A DNA stretch of 64,000 nt from Atopsyche davidsoni (GCA_022113835.1 JAILWY010000025.1:6014001-6078000), one strand, 5' to 3'. Shown: positions 32,347-44,110, numbered from the stretch's first letter. Numbers and translations are program-made. Notes: generated by a model from the sequence alone, not told the origin.

Positions 32347-33064
32347 AAATCAAAATTTCACGAAAAATTTTTACAGCACTCTACAGTGATATAACTCGTC
32401 GTTTCATGCGTGAATGACTAGAAATCATAATTCAAACGTATTATTAAAATCTCATGCGGTATATCACAGTATAAAATCGAGGTTCGCATCGAGGCTGCAG
32501 AAACACCGTTTGAGAAGCAGTGGCGTCGACATTCCGGGATGATTGGAGGTTTAGGCTTATTTTGCGCCAGTGGCGTAAATAAATGGGATTCGGGGCCGCA
32601 GTGGCGGAGAGTGGCGAATCTGACTAATTATCCGGCGAGAATGCGCGGAGATGCTCTTTGAGAACTCAACAGCGTGCACTTCTCGCGGATTCAACAAATT
32701 ACACCAATACCCGACTAATTAAACGCTGCAGTACCCACACGTAAATTTATTTTCAATGAATATTTGTATAAAAAATATATTTAATACTTCAAGTATTTGG
32801 GAATTTATATTTTTTTTAATAAACTACCAGTATTTTTATAGTTCGGACATCTTATGCATGATTATATTTAAAAAAAATTATACTTTTGTAATTGCATAAA
32901 TCCTTAAAATATAGTTAATGCAGCCTTATGGCTAGAAGAACATTTTAAATAGTATAAGCGCTTTATATAATACATAAATAATACTACTTATTAAAACAAA
33001 TGTCGTTTTATCTTTTTTCATCACCTTGATACATATTTATCAAAATAATATTTCTAGTAATATA
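32347..33064. other. Non-coding; island 32460-32740
   Basis: The island is 280 bp with CAGTGGCGTCGAC, CAGTGGCGTAAAT and CAGTGGCGGAG (32518-32606). These are three partial matches to the hAT-like terminus in 90 bp, but without the GTGC that follows in true copies. AGTGGCG may simply be a local repeat. The rest is AT-rich. Confidence 0.4.
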
Positions 33065-33240
33065 AGCATTCTTCTTCTTCGTGTGCCTCTTCTTTTGAGG
33101 CCATCCCACTGAGCATATATTTATTTATCCCAAGCCAGTTTTACTAATTCGGCTGTACTCCCGACTTCCAGCCACTGGCGCAAATTCCGCATCCATGTGA
33201 GCTTCATAACTTCATCCGTTATCCGTTTTACCATAGGTTA
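33065..33240 (+). repeat. Diverged SINE-R-like fragment
   Basis: GTGCCTCTTCTTTTGAGGCC and CACTGAGCATATATTTATTTAT parallel the GTGCCTCTTCTCAGAAGAGG...GAGCATATACTCATG of the 59791 array. After that, similarity is lost. Confidence 0.4.
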
Positions 33241-33480
33241 ATTAAAGTATGAATGCAGCTCGTGTGGATGTGCTCACGGGCTACGACGTGCAGTCTGTTG
33301 TACAGGGAACATATTAACGTGTGAAAGACACTGCTTATGGCTCACCTCCGGATAACTACTTGCGTTTGGGTCGTGTGATACCTCTTTATAACTAAAGCTG
33401 CGTCCACACCACCCAGCACAATAAAAATATATCTTGATTTCAATAAAAAAATATTTTTTGTAATAAGACGTCATTATCAA
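33241..33480. other. Unclassified, mildly mixed composition
   Basis: The opposite-strand 68-codon frame (33274-33480) has no motif. No repeat recognised. Confidence 0.4.
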
Positions 33481-34500
33481 ACTTATACTGAAATTTTGAT
33501 TAGCTAGTTGATATTGAAGGTGTTGCTTCAGGGGAAGGGCAACCTTACCTTCATCTTCTTATAGGAGGTTAATGCTTTTCAATGCTTCTTTTTCCATTAG
33601 AAAATCAGCTGTACTATGCTACAGTTATTGTAATGAAAATATGTGCCCAAAATATTAGACCATACGCCTATTTTTAACCATTGTCAGGAGCTCTCTTTCA
33701 TTGCGCATTATATGCAAGACTCTCAACTCTTCGCATGGTAGTCAGGGCTTTAACTCCTTAGCTACCTAACCTAATCGTTATTTTATTAGTCCTGCTCTTC
33801 TAGGCAACCTTACTTTCTTCTTCTGGTGCCTCTACTCATAGGAGGTTGATGCCTGTCAAGGCCTCTTTATCCTTGGAAAATCAGCTGTACGATGCTACAG
33901 TTATTATTATTTTTTAAATGTACCGAAAAAATAAGTATTTACGCCTTTTTTTTAACCATTATCAGGAGCTCTCTTTCAATGCGCATTATATACAAGACTC
34001 TCAGTTCTTCGCATAGTAGTCCGTACTTTAACTCCTTAGCTACCTAACCGAATCATTTTTTTACTAGCCCTGCCCTTCTAGGATTCAATTCAAGATGTCC
34101 TTAAGCTTAAATTTTGATTAGCTAGTAGATATTGAAGATGTTGCTTCAGGGGAAGGGCAACCTTACCTTCTTCTTCTGGTGCCTCTACTCATAGGATGTC
34201 GATGCCTGTCAAAGCCTCTGGAAAATCAGCTGTGTGATGCTACATTTTTTTTTTTTAAAAAACGTACCGAAAATAGAAGTATTTACGCCTTTTTTAACCA
34301 TTGTCAGGAGCTCTCTTTCATTGCGCATTATATGCAAGACTCTCAGTTTTTCGCATAGTAGTCCGGGCTTTAACTCCTTGGCTACCTATCCGAATCATTT
34401 TTTTATTAGTCTTGCTTTTCTAGGATTCTTTTCTAGATGTCTGAATGCTTAAATTTTGATCAGCTGTTAAATGCGACGGTGTTGCTACAGGGGCAGAGTG
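33481..34500 (+). repeat. Tandem repeat of about 260-360 bp units, 3 copies plus flank
   Basis: Units start with CAACCTTAC(C/T)TTC at 33540, 33802 and 34159. Each then has GGAGGTTGATGCCTGTCAA or a variant, GAAAATCAGCTGT, GGAGCTCTCTTTCA(T/A)TGCGC and CTAGGATTC. The join word GATTAGCTAGT(T/A)GATATTGAAG precedes units 1 and 3, and GATCAGCTGTTAAATG closes the array at 34458. The shorter first unit lacks part of the 3' segment. The family is unknown; GCCTCT...GGAGGTTG faintly recalls SINE-R. Confidence 0.75.
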
Positions 34501-34780
34501 AACCGATCTTTACCGGGCCGTAAGTCCGGGGCCTCGCAGCGGGCAGCCCCCCGCGGCGCCCCCCGGGGTGCTGTTTATTTTGGGGCCCCGGGAGAGATAT
34601 CTTAATTGTGAGCTCACCAATCTCTGATTGAATCGTCCAGCCTGGCCAGGCATGCGAGATGCTGCGCGATACGGGCGGGAGCGACGGAGGTGAGAACTCG
34701 AATCGACTCCGGACAACGTTATTACGATGCGATGCGTTTTTAAGTGATCGATTCACAGGTGTGCTCGTAGGTTTTGGCAG
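34501..34780. other. GC-rich island carrying the longest open frame of the window
   Basis: Very GC-rich at first (CAGCCCCCCGCGGCGCCCCC), then mixed. The opposite-strand frame of 141 codons (34885-34460) crosses the island but shows no domain, has an Arg/Pro/Ser-rich composition expected of any GC-rich frame, and ends in the adjacent tandem repeat. I do not call it a gene. Candidate regulatory or CpG-rich element. Confidence 0.35.
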
Positions 34781-34957
34781 GCGTTGTATAGTAATTCGTA
34801 CTTCATTTTTAATAACCAATAGTCGTTGTATGATTGTTTTTCTACAGTTACAGTAGCACTTAACCTCACCTAATCTTTCTAACACCTACTCTTACTCTTC
34901 TTCAATTTAATTTTAAGATAACTTACTATACTTAAAACGCACTTGATTGACGTTCAA

Positions 34958-35050
34958 TCCACAAAACAGACATATACTTGTAAGTCCTCATCAATTTGGT
35001 TAACTATCAATCGGCTGTCGGTTGTGTTTCCCCGCATGTAAGCTGCTTTA
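34958..35050. mobile_element. GCTGCG short TIR family, right end
   Basis: CAATCGGCTGTCGGTTGTGT followed by GCATGTAAGCTGC and then TTTA, a TTAA-like flank. Left end not found. Confidence 0.5.
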
Positions 35051-35209
35051 GAATTAAAAAAATATTCACTTAGATTTACTTATAATTAAAAAATATCAAT
35101 TTCGTTGGTTGGTTGGCAACGTGATACAAAATACAAACAAAAACGTGATATAATCACAAAAATGTTTCTTTTTTGTTTAATGGTTGGTTTAAAGCCTGTG
35201 ATTACATCT
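35051..35209. other. AT-rich sequence
   Basis: No supported feature. Confidence 0.5.
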
Positions 35210-35480
35210 CAAGCAAGAGGTCATTATTCATGTTCATTCCACGTGCGGGAGACATCCGAGTTAGTATAATCTGAAGCAGCCTATAAACTACGCCACTCTG
35301 TGAGAGCAGGAGGCCGTTAGCGAGCAAGGTAATTACTGCAGTATCTGGCCTGTTATGTCTCCGTCAATTACCTCACTTTATGCACAAGACCTTGATTGCC
35401 CGTTTACAAGGAAAACCCGGAGAACGTTCATCAGAGATGATTTTTTTTGCTCAAAAAGCTCGCTCTTGAGAACCCGGTGA
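35210..35480. other. GC-balanced island, candidate regulatory element
   Basis: GGTCATTATTCATGTTCATT, CCGTTAGCGAGCAAGGTAAT and TCCGTCAATTACCTCACTTT lie in 270 bp of unique sequence with no ORF. Confidence 0.4.
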
Positions 35481-35527
35481 CATTAAATGACCATAGCAAA
35501 ATTGTGCTTTAACTAAAAAAATATTTT

Positions 35528-35781
35528 TTACTAATATAATTAGACACATTAGTTCACACATAGAAGATGGTTTAAAGAAATTCTCAGAAAAATATCATCG
35601 TAATTTGTGTGGGATTTGAACCCACATCCCCAGGCTTACATGGCCGGTGTACTAACCCTTGTACTAACAATCATACTCTACATATGAACCAATGTGCCAA
35701 GGCCTAATTATATTAGTAAATAATATAAATCTGTAATATGTAATAAATACGCATTTGAATGATATTTAATCCAAAAATAGA
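35528..35781 (-). mobile_element. tRNA-like retroposon with inverted ends (SINE-P), copy 1
   Basis: It begins TTACTAATATAATTAG and has the inverted partner TAATTATATTAGTAA at 35704-35718. The interior carries a minus-strand B box (GGGTTCAAATCC, 35612-35623) and A-box-like TTAGTACAAGGGTTAGTACA. A tail follows (GTAATAAATACGCATTTGAA...TCCAAAAATAGAC). Only one tRNA-like arm is present here, while copies 2 and 3 carry two. No poly(A); the AT-rich flanks do not give a clean target duplication. Confidence 0.65.
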
Positions 35782-35875
35782 CGTACAAAAAATTATTTTG
35801 TTATTACTACATTTGATTGCCAAACATTTGAATGTACAAAACATTTTTTTCTATTTTCTATTAATACAACCTCAT

Positions 35876-36190
35876 TGTACTTCTTCATCAAGTGCCTCTC
35901 TTCAGAGGAGGTTGGCGACCATTTCACTGACCATATACTCATTCTGAGCTAGTGTTCATAGTGTTGTGGGTTTCTGGGTCTTTCTACACCGCTGTTTATA
36001 TTGGAAGGAAAAGTCTGCGTATTGCTGCTGCCCAATAGCATTATTATATAATCATTTCATTAAAAAAGCTCTGGCGTTTAGATCTTATACTTCTTCTGCA
36101 GTCCACTACTCCATTGCCGATCCTTCACATACGCTCAGGGTACAGAATGGCAGCCATACACAAGCAACAGAATGGAGGCATAAAAGCATA
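35876..36190 (-). repeat. SINE-R body, copy at 35.9 kb
   Basis: GTGCCTCTCTTCAGAGGAGG, TTGGCGACCATTTCACTGA and CATATACTCATTCTGAGC, then GCCCAATAGCATTATTA, TTTAGATCTTATACTTCTTC and CTACTCCATTGCCGATCC, match the copies at 44300-44600 and 60340-60670 along about 310 bp. The orientation is set by the tRNA-like head at 59.8 kb, which reads on the minus strand. No coding potential. Confidence 0.65.
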
Positions 36191-36329
36191 AATGTTCATA
36201 GTGTTTGAATATTTGTTGTATGATTGGCGCTTACAAACAGAAATGTTTGTAGTCCTCTAGCAATATGGCTATCAATATTTTTGTGTTTTTAGTTATTATT
36301 TTTTTTTTTTAGTATATAATCGAGGTTGA

Positions 36330-36552
36330 GAGTTTCAATCGTACAGCTTCTACACTTCATTCAGGGCCCACAAGTGTTTCGTTTGTCGGCGGCGCGTGGA
36401 GGCAGCTCTTCTGTGTGCACAGCCAAGCGCGTATCCAATCAAATTACATCGATAATGGGTTATAATTATGGTGTGGGAGTGCTCGGCGCGGGGGGGGCGC
36501 GTTCCCACGCGAGCTCCGTGCCTCCGAGCCCCCCCGGGGGTACCAACCCACT
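36330..36552. other. GC-rich patch before a large duplication
   Basis: GTCGGCGGCGCGTGGAGGCA, GCTCGGCGCGGGGGGGGCGC and CCGAGCCCCCCCGGGGGTAC. Overlapping frames on both strands carry no motif. Ends where the duplicated unit starts. Confidence 0.4.
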
Positions 36553-37690
36553 GGAAAACATGGAGTACGCCAGCCATAGTACGCCATTAATGTCTAAAAA
36601 AAAAATCGCGAATTCATAAAAAAAAAAAAAAAATTAAGTTTCATCTCATTTGGTAAATTTACAGTAGTTCTTATGACTATGGTTGTAACATGGTGTGGGG
36701 CTATCCCCTGATCCTGAAGAACCTGATAACAAGAGGGTATACTGAGTGAATTTATATAATTACTAATATGATTGGGCACATTAATTCATACATAGAAGAT
36801 GATTTAAAGAAACTCTCAGAAAATTATCGTCGTGATTTGTGTGGGATTTGAATATTGGAAGTGATTCGTTAGTACAAGGGTTAGTACACCGGCGTGGGTT
36901 CAAATCCCACACAAATCACGATGATATTTTTCTGAGAGTTTCTTTAAATCATCTTATATGTATGAACTAATGTGCCTAATCATATTAGTAATAATATAAT
37001 AAACCCGTAATGGGTAATAAATACGCATCTGATTGATGTCCAATCCAAAAAATATGACATATGAATTTATATAATAAAAACATCCTTTTATTATAAAGAA
37101 ACAGTAACTGTCTTTAGTATAATTTACAACACATATTGTATTTTAGTGCTTATGTATTTCATATCTAGGGATGAAGTACAATAATCGTCGGAGTCATTTA
37201 AATTTTCACCTAGGAGGATGTCAAATATATTTATCATTTCTAACACTGTAAAAAAGCTTAATAGTGTGATTGTTACTGCCGCAGGAAAACATGGAGTACG
37301 CCATAGTACGCCATTAATGTCCAAAAAAATATTCGCGAATTCATAAATAATTGAATTAAATTTCAAGATTCATCTCATTTGGTGAATTTACTGTAGTTTT
37401 TATGGCTATGGTTGTAACATGGTGTGGGTCTATCCCCTGATCTTGAAAAACCAGATAACAAAGATAGACGTTGAAAACAAAACAAGAGGGTAAACTGAGT
37501 GAATTTATATAATGCAAACATCCTTTTAATATAAAGAAACAGTAGCTGTCTTTAGTATAATATTTAACTTTCATATTGTATTTTATATTTAGGGATGGAG
37601 TAAATTAATCGTCGGAGACTTTTAAATTTTCACCTAGTAGGATGTGAAATATATTTATCATTTCTAACACTGTGAAAAGGCTGTAGTGTG
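36553..37690 (+). repeat. Large tandem duplication, units 36553-37269 and 37284-37690
   Basis: Both units run GGAAAACATGGAGTACGCC, TAGTACGCCATTAATGTC, TTCATCTCATTTGGT(A/G)AATT, GGTTGTAACATGGTGTGG, CATCCTTTTA, AAAGAAACAGTA, AATCGTCGGAG and TTTATCATTTCTAACACTGT. Unit 1 is longer only because a retroposon (36761-37061) sits inside it. Unit 2 is the uninterrupted paralogue, so the insertion came after the duplication or was lost from unit 2 precisely. Part of the unit (TTCTTATGACTATGG, CTATCCCCTGATCCTG) is shared with 8577-8950. Confidence 0.85.
36761..37061 (+). mobile_element. tRNA-like palindromic retroposon (SINE-P), copy 2 with 14-bp target duplication
   Basis: It is flanked by a perfect 14-bp duplication TGAATTTATATAAT (36747-36760 and 37062-37075) that is single at 37500-37513 in the neighbouring unit. 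The body is an imperfect palindrome: TACTAATATGATTGGGCACA at the left, TGTGCCTAATCATATTAGTA at the right. In the right arm lie A-box-like TTAGTACAAGGGTTAGTACA and a B box GGGTTCAAATCC (36897-36908), so RNA polymerase III could read the plus strand. A unique tail, CCCGTAATGGGTAATAAATA...AATCCAAAAAATATGAC, ends it. Such a duplication length fits LINE-mediated retroposition rather than cut-and-paste. Confidence 0.8.
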
Positions 37691-37789
37691 AATAATACGT
37701 TATTAATGTCGATAAAATATTTGTCTTTGTTATGTAAGATGGTAGCTTACGAAGATTACTCTATTTTCGCGTCAATTAGCTTCAATTTG

Positions 37790-37849
37790 TATTATAAAAA
37801 TATTTATGGCATGCGATGCTTTATTGCCTATATGAATTGCACGTCACTG
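37790..37849 (-). mobile_element. hAT-like element, copy 7
   Basis: On the minus strand CAGTGACGTGCAATTCATAT, GGCAATAAAGCATCGCATGC and CATAAATATTT match the left part of the 19119 copy closely. The other end probably lies near 37690 but is not clear. Confidence 0.6.
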
Positions 37850-39860
37850 GTAAATAAAATGTACTGGTTGTCATAATAATTATCTATTTCGTACTAGCTC
37901 TCGGAGCGCAATGATTTTTGGATTTATATATCATACAAAAATATTAATTTTTAGTAGGTCAATTTCACGGAATAATAATTAGAAATGTTCAGTAAAATAA
38001 ATTAATAATTAGTGAATAATAACAATATACTATGCATTAATGTAAAATAAAGATCAATACAAGTTTCGCTGATCTCAGCGATCGCTTACTTTGCGTTAGA
38101 TAAACTCGATTGACGTGCTGTACATAACAAACTTATATTTATCAAAAAAAATAACATATAAAAAAATATATTTTAGACTAAGGCTAAACACACACACACC
38201 ATCTCTAAGGTAGCGCGTTTTATTTAATACCAATGAATATTTTACTATGGAAAATGCAAATATCAAAGAACTGAGTTACTGTAAATTTAAAGCTAATATT
38301 ATGTCTACTTATATTTGCATATCTATAAAGTAAAGACTGATTTTTTTTATGTTGAATAAAATGGAAATAAAAAATAATATTTTTCGCATATTTTATACGG
38401 ATCCAATTTCAGAAATTCAAATTAATGAAAAAAATCACGTCCAATGGCCTCTGAGAAGTGCATAATTACAAACAACATAATTTATTCGATAGTCGATATA
38501 TTACGGACACGTACAGAACACATTAGTATAAATACCATTTTAAAAACCGGGAAAAATTAACATTTTTATATTCATAAACGCACTTATAATACATGTATTT
38601 ATTACACAGCGTGACAGTTTAAAAATTTATCACCTCCTAAATACTTTATTTTAATTTTTACACATTAAGCTAAAATTTATTGCGTAGCTGTGTAAATGAA
38701 TTCTCCTCGTGCCTCCGGTTTGCCCGCGCGAGCCTACACGGGTTAGTATGGAAAATATTATAATTATTATAAACTTAAAAGACCAACAAATCAATGCTGG
38801 TTTCTTATTGAATAAGCCATCGTCTGGTCGAGGCCTCATTAGCGTGATATCTCACTCTCCAAGTTGTCATATTTTACTAATGAATACGAGATGCGAATAA
38901 AACTTGTTTCAAATACATTACGCAAACTTTGTGTTACTCAATAACCGATTTTGTAATAGCTGTACTTAACTCGAGTGTAATGTCATCCTTACTATAGCAA
39001 GTGATCATTTGATCGGTGTTAACTTTGACTGTCAATAAGTCTTATCTTATCTTTATTTTAAAATTTTTACTTTGAGTATATCTAACACGAGTCTAGGCTC
39101 GCCTCTCCTCGGCCACCGATTCGCCCACCAACAAAAGGAGTGTTACAAGTTTCAAAACACATTTGAATATAAAATACACATATTTACTGTGATTGATTGT
39201 GACTGAGGCTTCATGATACGATGCAGATGGGAGGCTGCCTGGCGGGACACCCCCGGGCAGGGGCTTCCAACACAGCCTTTAACAACAATCTGGCTAGTTT
39301 GTTATACTCCAGTCTACACGAATAAATATAAATAACCAACTGGTTTAAGAAAAAAATAATTAATTATTATTTAAAGTGCTCTCTTAGTAGCTTTTGCAAT
39401 CTTATAACTCAGCATTTAAAAAAAATATATTATTACGACTGTATTTGTATTATATTTTACTGAATTATATCATGAAATAAAGCACAGGTATCTAGTGAGA
39501 TTTGTATTTCACGGGCGATGTTATATTAATAATTTTAGAATATTTGATGCATTGAACTCAATAAAATACAGTTCAAATCGTAGCAAATGAAAAACTAAAA
39601 AGCATACTTAATTATGCATTATTATTGTAATATAAATTAACAAAGTAATTTTAACAAAAAAAAGCTTTCACATCAATAACACATCAAAGACATGACTAGA
39701 AATTTAATTTATTTATTTCAGTGTATGTAACTAACTACAGTGTATATTTATGCTAGGTACAATATTTTAAGTAAAAAAAAAACGCCTACAGCAACAGCTG
39801 ATACATTTTGCAAAAACCGACATAGAGCAATGAAATAACAAGATATTATATATCTGTTTG
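37850..39860. other. AT-rich sequence with islands 38685-38850 and 39080-39310
   Basis: The first island holds GCCTCCGGTTTGCCCGCGCG; the opposite-strand 62-codon frame has no motif. The second holds CTCGCCTCTCCTCGGCCACC and CGGGACACCCCCGGGCAGGG. No ORF with motif and no repeat terminus found. Candidate regulatory patches. Confidence 0.35.
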
Positions 39861-40095
39861 CTTGTCCGCCCCTGCAGCGTGGCATTTAAGAAAGAGAACA
39901 AACCGACGCTCTACCGTACAAGTTATTATTATTCATACCCAAATAACAAATAAAAACAAGTCCTCGGGTTTGTTTTCACAGGTACGGACTAGGCCGCTGG
40001 GCGCGGCGTCATCAATTATCCGTGCCCCGCGACAACCGGGATTAATCGACGCACTACTTGTACTGGCCAAAAAGTACCTGACCCTTAAGGCTCTA
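39861..40095. other. GC-balanced island, candidate regulatory element
   Basis: GCCGCTGGGCGCGGCGTCAT, CAATTATCCGTGCCCCGCGA and CGGGATTAATCGACGCAC; GGATTA and TAATCGA are paired-type homeodomain words. The 94-codon plus frame across it has no motif. Confidence 0.35.
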
Positions 40096-42055
40096 TATAT
40101 ACATATTTATATATATATATCCCACTTTCTGTGTATATTTTTTTAATAAAGGCGCAAATCGAGATACAAAGTATGAACGTGGTTAAAGAGATGTCAAATG
40201 ACGTTGAATCGTCTTTCCCAACGCGCGCAAACGATACATGCTTTACCGACTCCAAAATGATGTTAAGTTGTTGGTGATGATGTTTAATTAATAATAAATG
40301 GTAACTGCGTGTATATCGAATATATTTATTTCGATTCGGGTAAAAACAAGTTGAAGTTTGAGAGCTGAGCAGCTCTAGACATGTACCGACAAATCGTAAT
40401 TAATAGCACGCTCTTATGCATAAAAAAAACTTGTCACAAAATGGTTGATCCTTCACAAGTATATTATAAACTTTTAACTATATGTGTGTATCGCAATGGC
40501 ACATCCTTAACAAGCCAGGCAAATTCATTTCCTGTTGTCTCTCAGTTAACACTTCAATGGCTGCCGTGTAGAAATACAATCCAATCAGAAGAAACATTTA
40601 TTATTTGCGCTATCGCTCCATCTCTTCCGTGCGGCGAGTTTTATAAAATTATTAATGGTGGTGATACACATCGCGCATCTGGATTATTAGGGAACACATA
40701 AACTGTTTTCATTTATATAAATGCGTATAATCATCGAGTATTCTTGAAAACTTATTTTGAATTATCGTTTATACACTTAAGACAGAAATTTAAAGTGTGG
40801 GTTTATTGGAGAATCCTTCGAATACCATGAGTTGATTGCGCCATGAAAGAAAAATCTTGAATATAGTAAGAGGGTGTTTAGGCTATATTTTTCTAAATAA
40901 TAAATATAACCTACTGAAAAATTGAAGAAGGGCATTGAAAATACAGGCAAGGAGATATTCGGCACTAAAAATATTTTTTGTTTATATTTTACTTACGAGA
41001 ACTTTATATAATCAGTGTGTTTTCCAAGGCCTATAGGATTTGTAATCACGTAATGCTGGTGCTTAGAATGATTCAGAATATCTGTTTAATTGAGGAAGGT
41101 ATCTTCCATTCATCATCATCCTTATGATCATCTTCAGCCCTCGGGCACTGGACGCTCTCTCACACACCTGCTTGGCCGTACTCCTACCTGGTGAGTAATC
41201 ATTTACGCCGGTATCGACAGATAACCAGCCTTAGGCAAACATACCTATAAATTTGAATAGACATGAAATATAAATGTTTATTTATGTAAAATGACGCTTT
41301 AAAAGGTTTTATTCAGACCAATTGTACTGAACAAAAATTGGATAGGAGATTACTGATATTTTTATTTGTGAGTATATTTTCTTTTTGAAGGCTTCTTCTG
41401 ACTCAAAAGGTGAATTTCATAAATACTGCCAAAATATGAATTATTACTATTGGCTTATATTTAAATAGATGAGAATAATTAAATATTAAATTTTATACTT
41501 TTAATGATCACGTCTTATTGTAAAAAAATATTATAATTGTATTTTTTAATTAAATAACTAAAATTGATATTTTTATAAGATAACGATTCTATTGTATTTT
41601 TTATAGTGATTTTTCCATGCATGATGACAAGAGGAATGTTGAAAATAATCTACCATGCGAGTTGTTTGTATTTTTTTTTTGTATGGCAATGCCTTTTAGA
41701 TTCCGAGTGCCACACAACAAAAATTAAATACCCATGCTAAACAAATTCAATTTCAACAATTCAACAATTTCAAAGAATATTGTATTTTTGTAGTATAGTA
41801 GCCATCCTTTTGCGCGAGCTTTGGCGTCTAGTTTGTATCTACTAGCGCCATTCCGTCGCGACGCGTCGCTATCAACCATGTGAGCTATGAGCGATATTTA
41901 AAAATATTTCATACCATATATGCAAATTATACTCTTGTTAATAACTTAAAATGTAGTTAAAATATAGTAACAAATCAATAGCAATAGATTTTGAATTTTA
42001 ATAAATATTTCAGTATTGATTAGAAATATAAGGTTTTATAAAAAAAATAATTAAT
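40096..42055. other. AT-rich sequence with short mixed patches
   Basis: A 106-codon frame at 40381-40701 has no domain, and its codon use is that of the local AT-rich DNA. Patch 41105-41235 (CAGCCCTCGGGCACTGGACG) and CpG-rich patch 41810-41885 (TCCGTCGCGACGCGTCGCTA) are unexplained. Confidence 0.4.
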
Positions 42056-42260
42056 TTAATTTGTGGCAACCCTGAGTATACATCTCCATCCACCGCCCGC
42101 AGGGCTGCCCCCCGCGGCGCCACTATTACAGCTGTTAAATAAGTTATAAAGGTAGACCTCTATCCACACTCGCCACTAACTAGGCGCTCATCTACCTGGC
42201 CGTGCCACTAATTAACAATACACCTGAGTAACACAACAGTGAGGTGCCAACTAACTACTG
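42056..42260. other. GC-balanced island, candidate regulatory element
   Basis: CACCGCCCGCAGGGCTGCCC, ACTCGCCACTAACTAGGCGC and GGCCGTGCCACTAATTAAC. Unique, no ORF, homeodomain-type TAATTA. Confidence 0.35.
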
Positions 42261-43885
42261 ACACCATCATGACTTCTCAATCACATTATAAACATCATAA
42301 ATTATATCTTTTTGATAAAAGTTTGGCAAAACTGCGTTCATTTATATATTGAAAATTAAATATTAATATTTCTGTTTTTTAAATAAAATGAAAGAGTACA
42401 TATTGATTACAAACAATCACTAAATCTTTATTTAATTTCTATGTTACCTTATTTGGTTTTAATTATCCAATATACACCACTCAATCACAAAATCCTTAGT
42501 ATTTTCTCTTGTATAATGTAAATAAGTTTTTAAAACACCCCATTCTACAAGATATTGAAATTAGTAAGGGTGGAATTATGCCTATGGTATATAATAGTTA
42601 CTGTAAAAAAAAATTATTCTGTTTTAGAGCCTTATTATTATATTTAGAGAGACTTTAGAAAAAATATTTTGTAAATCGTGTATATTTACGAATTCAAACG
42701 TTTCAGTTGTTTTTACTTTTTCAGGAAACCAAATTCATTAAATATATTATCTAGTATTATTTTTAAACTAAAACCTTTTATTTTGTGTAATAGTCTTCAT
42801 AGAAGACCTCAACTAACGTTATCTTATTAGGTTTGTTAATAAAATATTTATGTGATATTTTTATAACTGTAGAAGACCATATTTTTATAGCCAGCATGTT
42901 CTCTTTTGAAATACATTTTTTTAAATCAAGCAATATTTAAAAGTATGTGCTAAAATAGCAGCTAAGAGGATACTAAAATATTTTCATAACTCTTATTTCC
43001 TTCGTTATCGCATTGAATCAAGATAGATTCGTTCTTATTCCAACGAACAATTCAATTATTAATTTTCCAGAGAAAACTCGATGCGGTAATCAACTCAACA
43101 AACAACAAATCAAATACAACTTAACAGATTTGGACATCTGTGGCTCTCAACTTATTACGACTTTAGCTATGGATAAAAAGGATTTATGTTAAGTACAGAT
43201 ACAAAGTTTTGATGATCGATGAACGCCATGAGCCAATAGCAAATCAATAAATAACAACGATTGGAATACATTTTATAAAGTTATAAATTTAATATTGTTA
43301 CAATAACAGTAAACTATTCTGATAAAAGCAAACATAAATTTTACAATATTCTTCGTATGTTCACAGGTTTAGGCAGTTGTTCTCATTAAAATGTTCATTG
43401 GGTGTTGATCTTCCAAACCCAGTCTTAAAACCCCTGAATATTTAATATTTCGACTAAAATTATTAAAAAAATTATATTCGAATAACTATATAAATGTTCC
43501 ATAAAAAAATATGACGCAATGAATGCATAAAAATGTAGAAAAATAAATTGATATCAATAAAGGCTTATAATACTGTTATTATTCAATAATTTAGTGTACC
43601 AGTGAAGCAGTACACAAATACCTGCTGCTCAGGACATAAAACGGTCGAACACAATCTTTTATTGTTTCCAATTATACGATAATCTCAGGGCCTGGGCTGT
43701 ATATATTTATTTTTATATATAAATATATATATATTTACAAATAGTATATATAAAAACTCGGTTAAAGAGAGCGGAAATCTTCTGCTTGATATTGCTAAGG
43801 GTGTTAGCAAAACAGGAATTATCAAATATAAACCAGTTGGATTAAGACTAAAATTTTATTTTTAATGAAATAAATTGATAGTTTA
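42261..43885. other. AT-rich sequence, no supported gene
   Basis: Long A/T stretches. TA-rich palindromic stretch TATATATTTATTTTTATATA at 43698-43720 region. Nothing else recognised. Confidence 0.5.
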
Positions 43886-44100
43886 AAACAGCCTCAAAGT
43901 AACAACACTGAGTGGACCAAACCCCAGGTTATGGGGTTGAAATCCGGGGGTGAACCCAACCCTGGCTGGCCCGGCTGAGCCGCCACGCTCATTTGCCGTT
44001 AAATTCACAACCTTTAAGTCCAATTGAATTGTTCGATTGTTGACGTGCGACCAACTACCGTGAATAATTTCTATCGATCGTGCATACTCCAATCCTATGC
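43886..44100. other. GC-balanced island or old SINE
   Basis: GGTTATGGGGTTGAAATCCG contains a B-box-like GGTTGAAATCC (43936). CCCTGGCTGGCCCGGCTGAG follows. No A box at proper spacing. Either a decayed SINE or unique sequence. Confidence 0.3.
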
Positions 44101-44106
44101 AGGGCT

Positions 44107-44110
44107 TTAA

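Noticed and set aside
33481..34500. LTR pair of a retrotransposon
   Set aside because: Three units in direct tandem, no internal region with gag or pol, no TG...CA ends or primer-binding site.
34460..34885. 141-codon open frame on the minus strand, the longest in the window
   Set aside because: No domain or motif; Arg/Pro/Ser-rich as any frame in a GC-rich island; it ends within an adjacent tandem repeat. Open length is expected where stop codons are rare.
40381..40701. 106-codon open frame on the plus strand
   Set aside because: No recognisable family, no signal peptide or domain, no splice context, composition equal to flanks.
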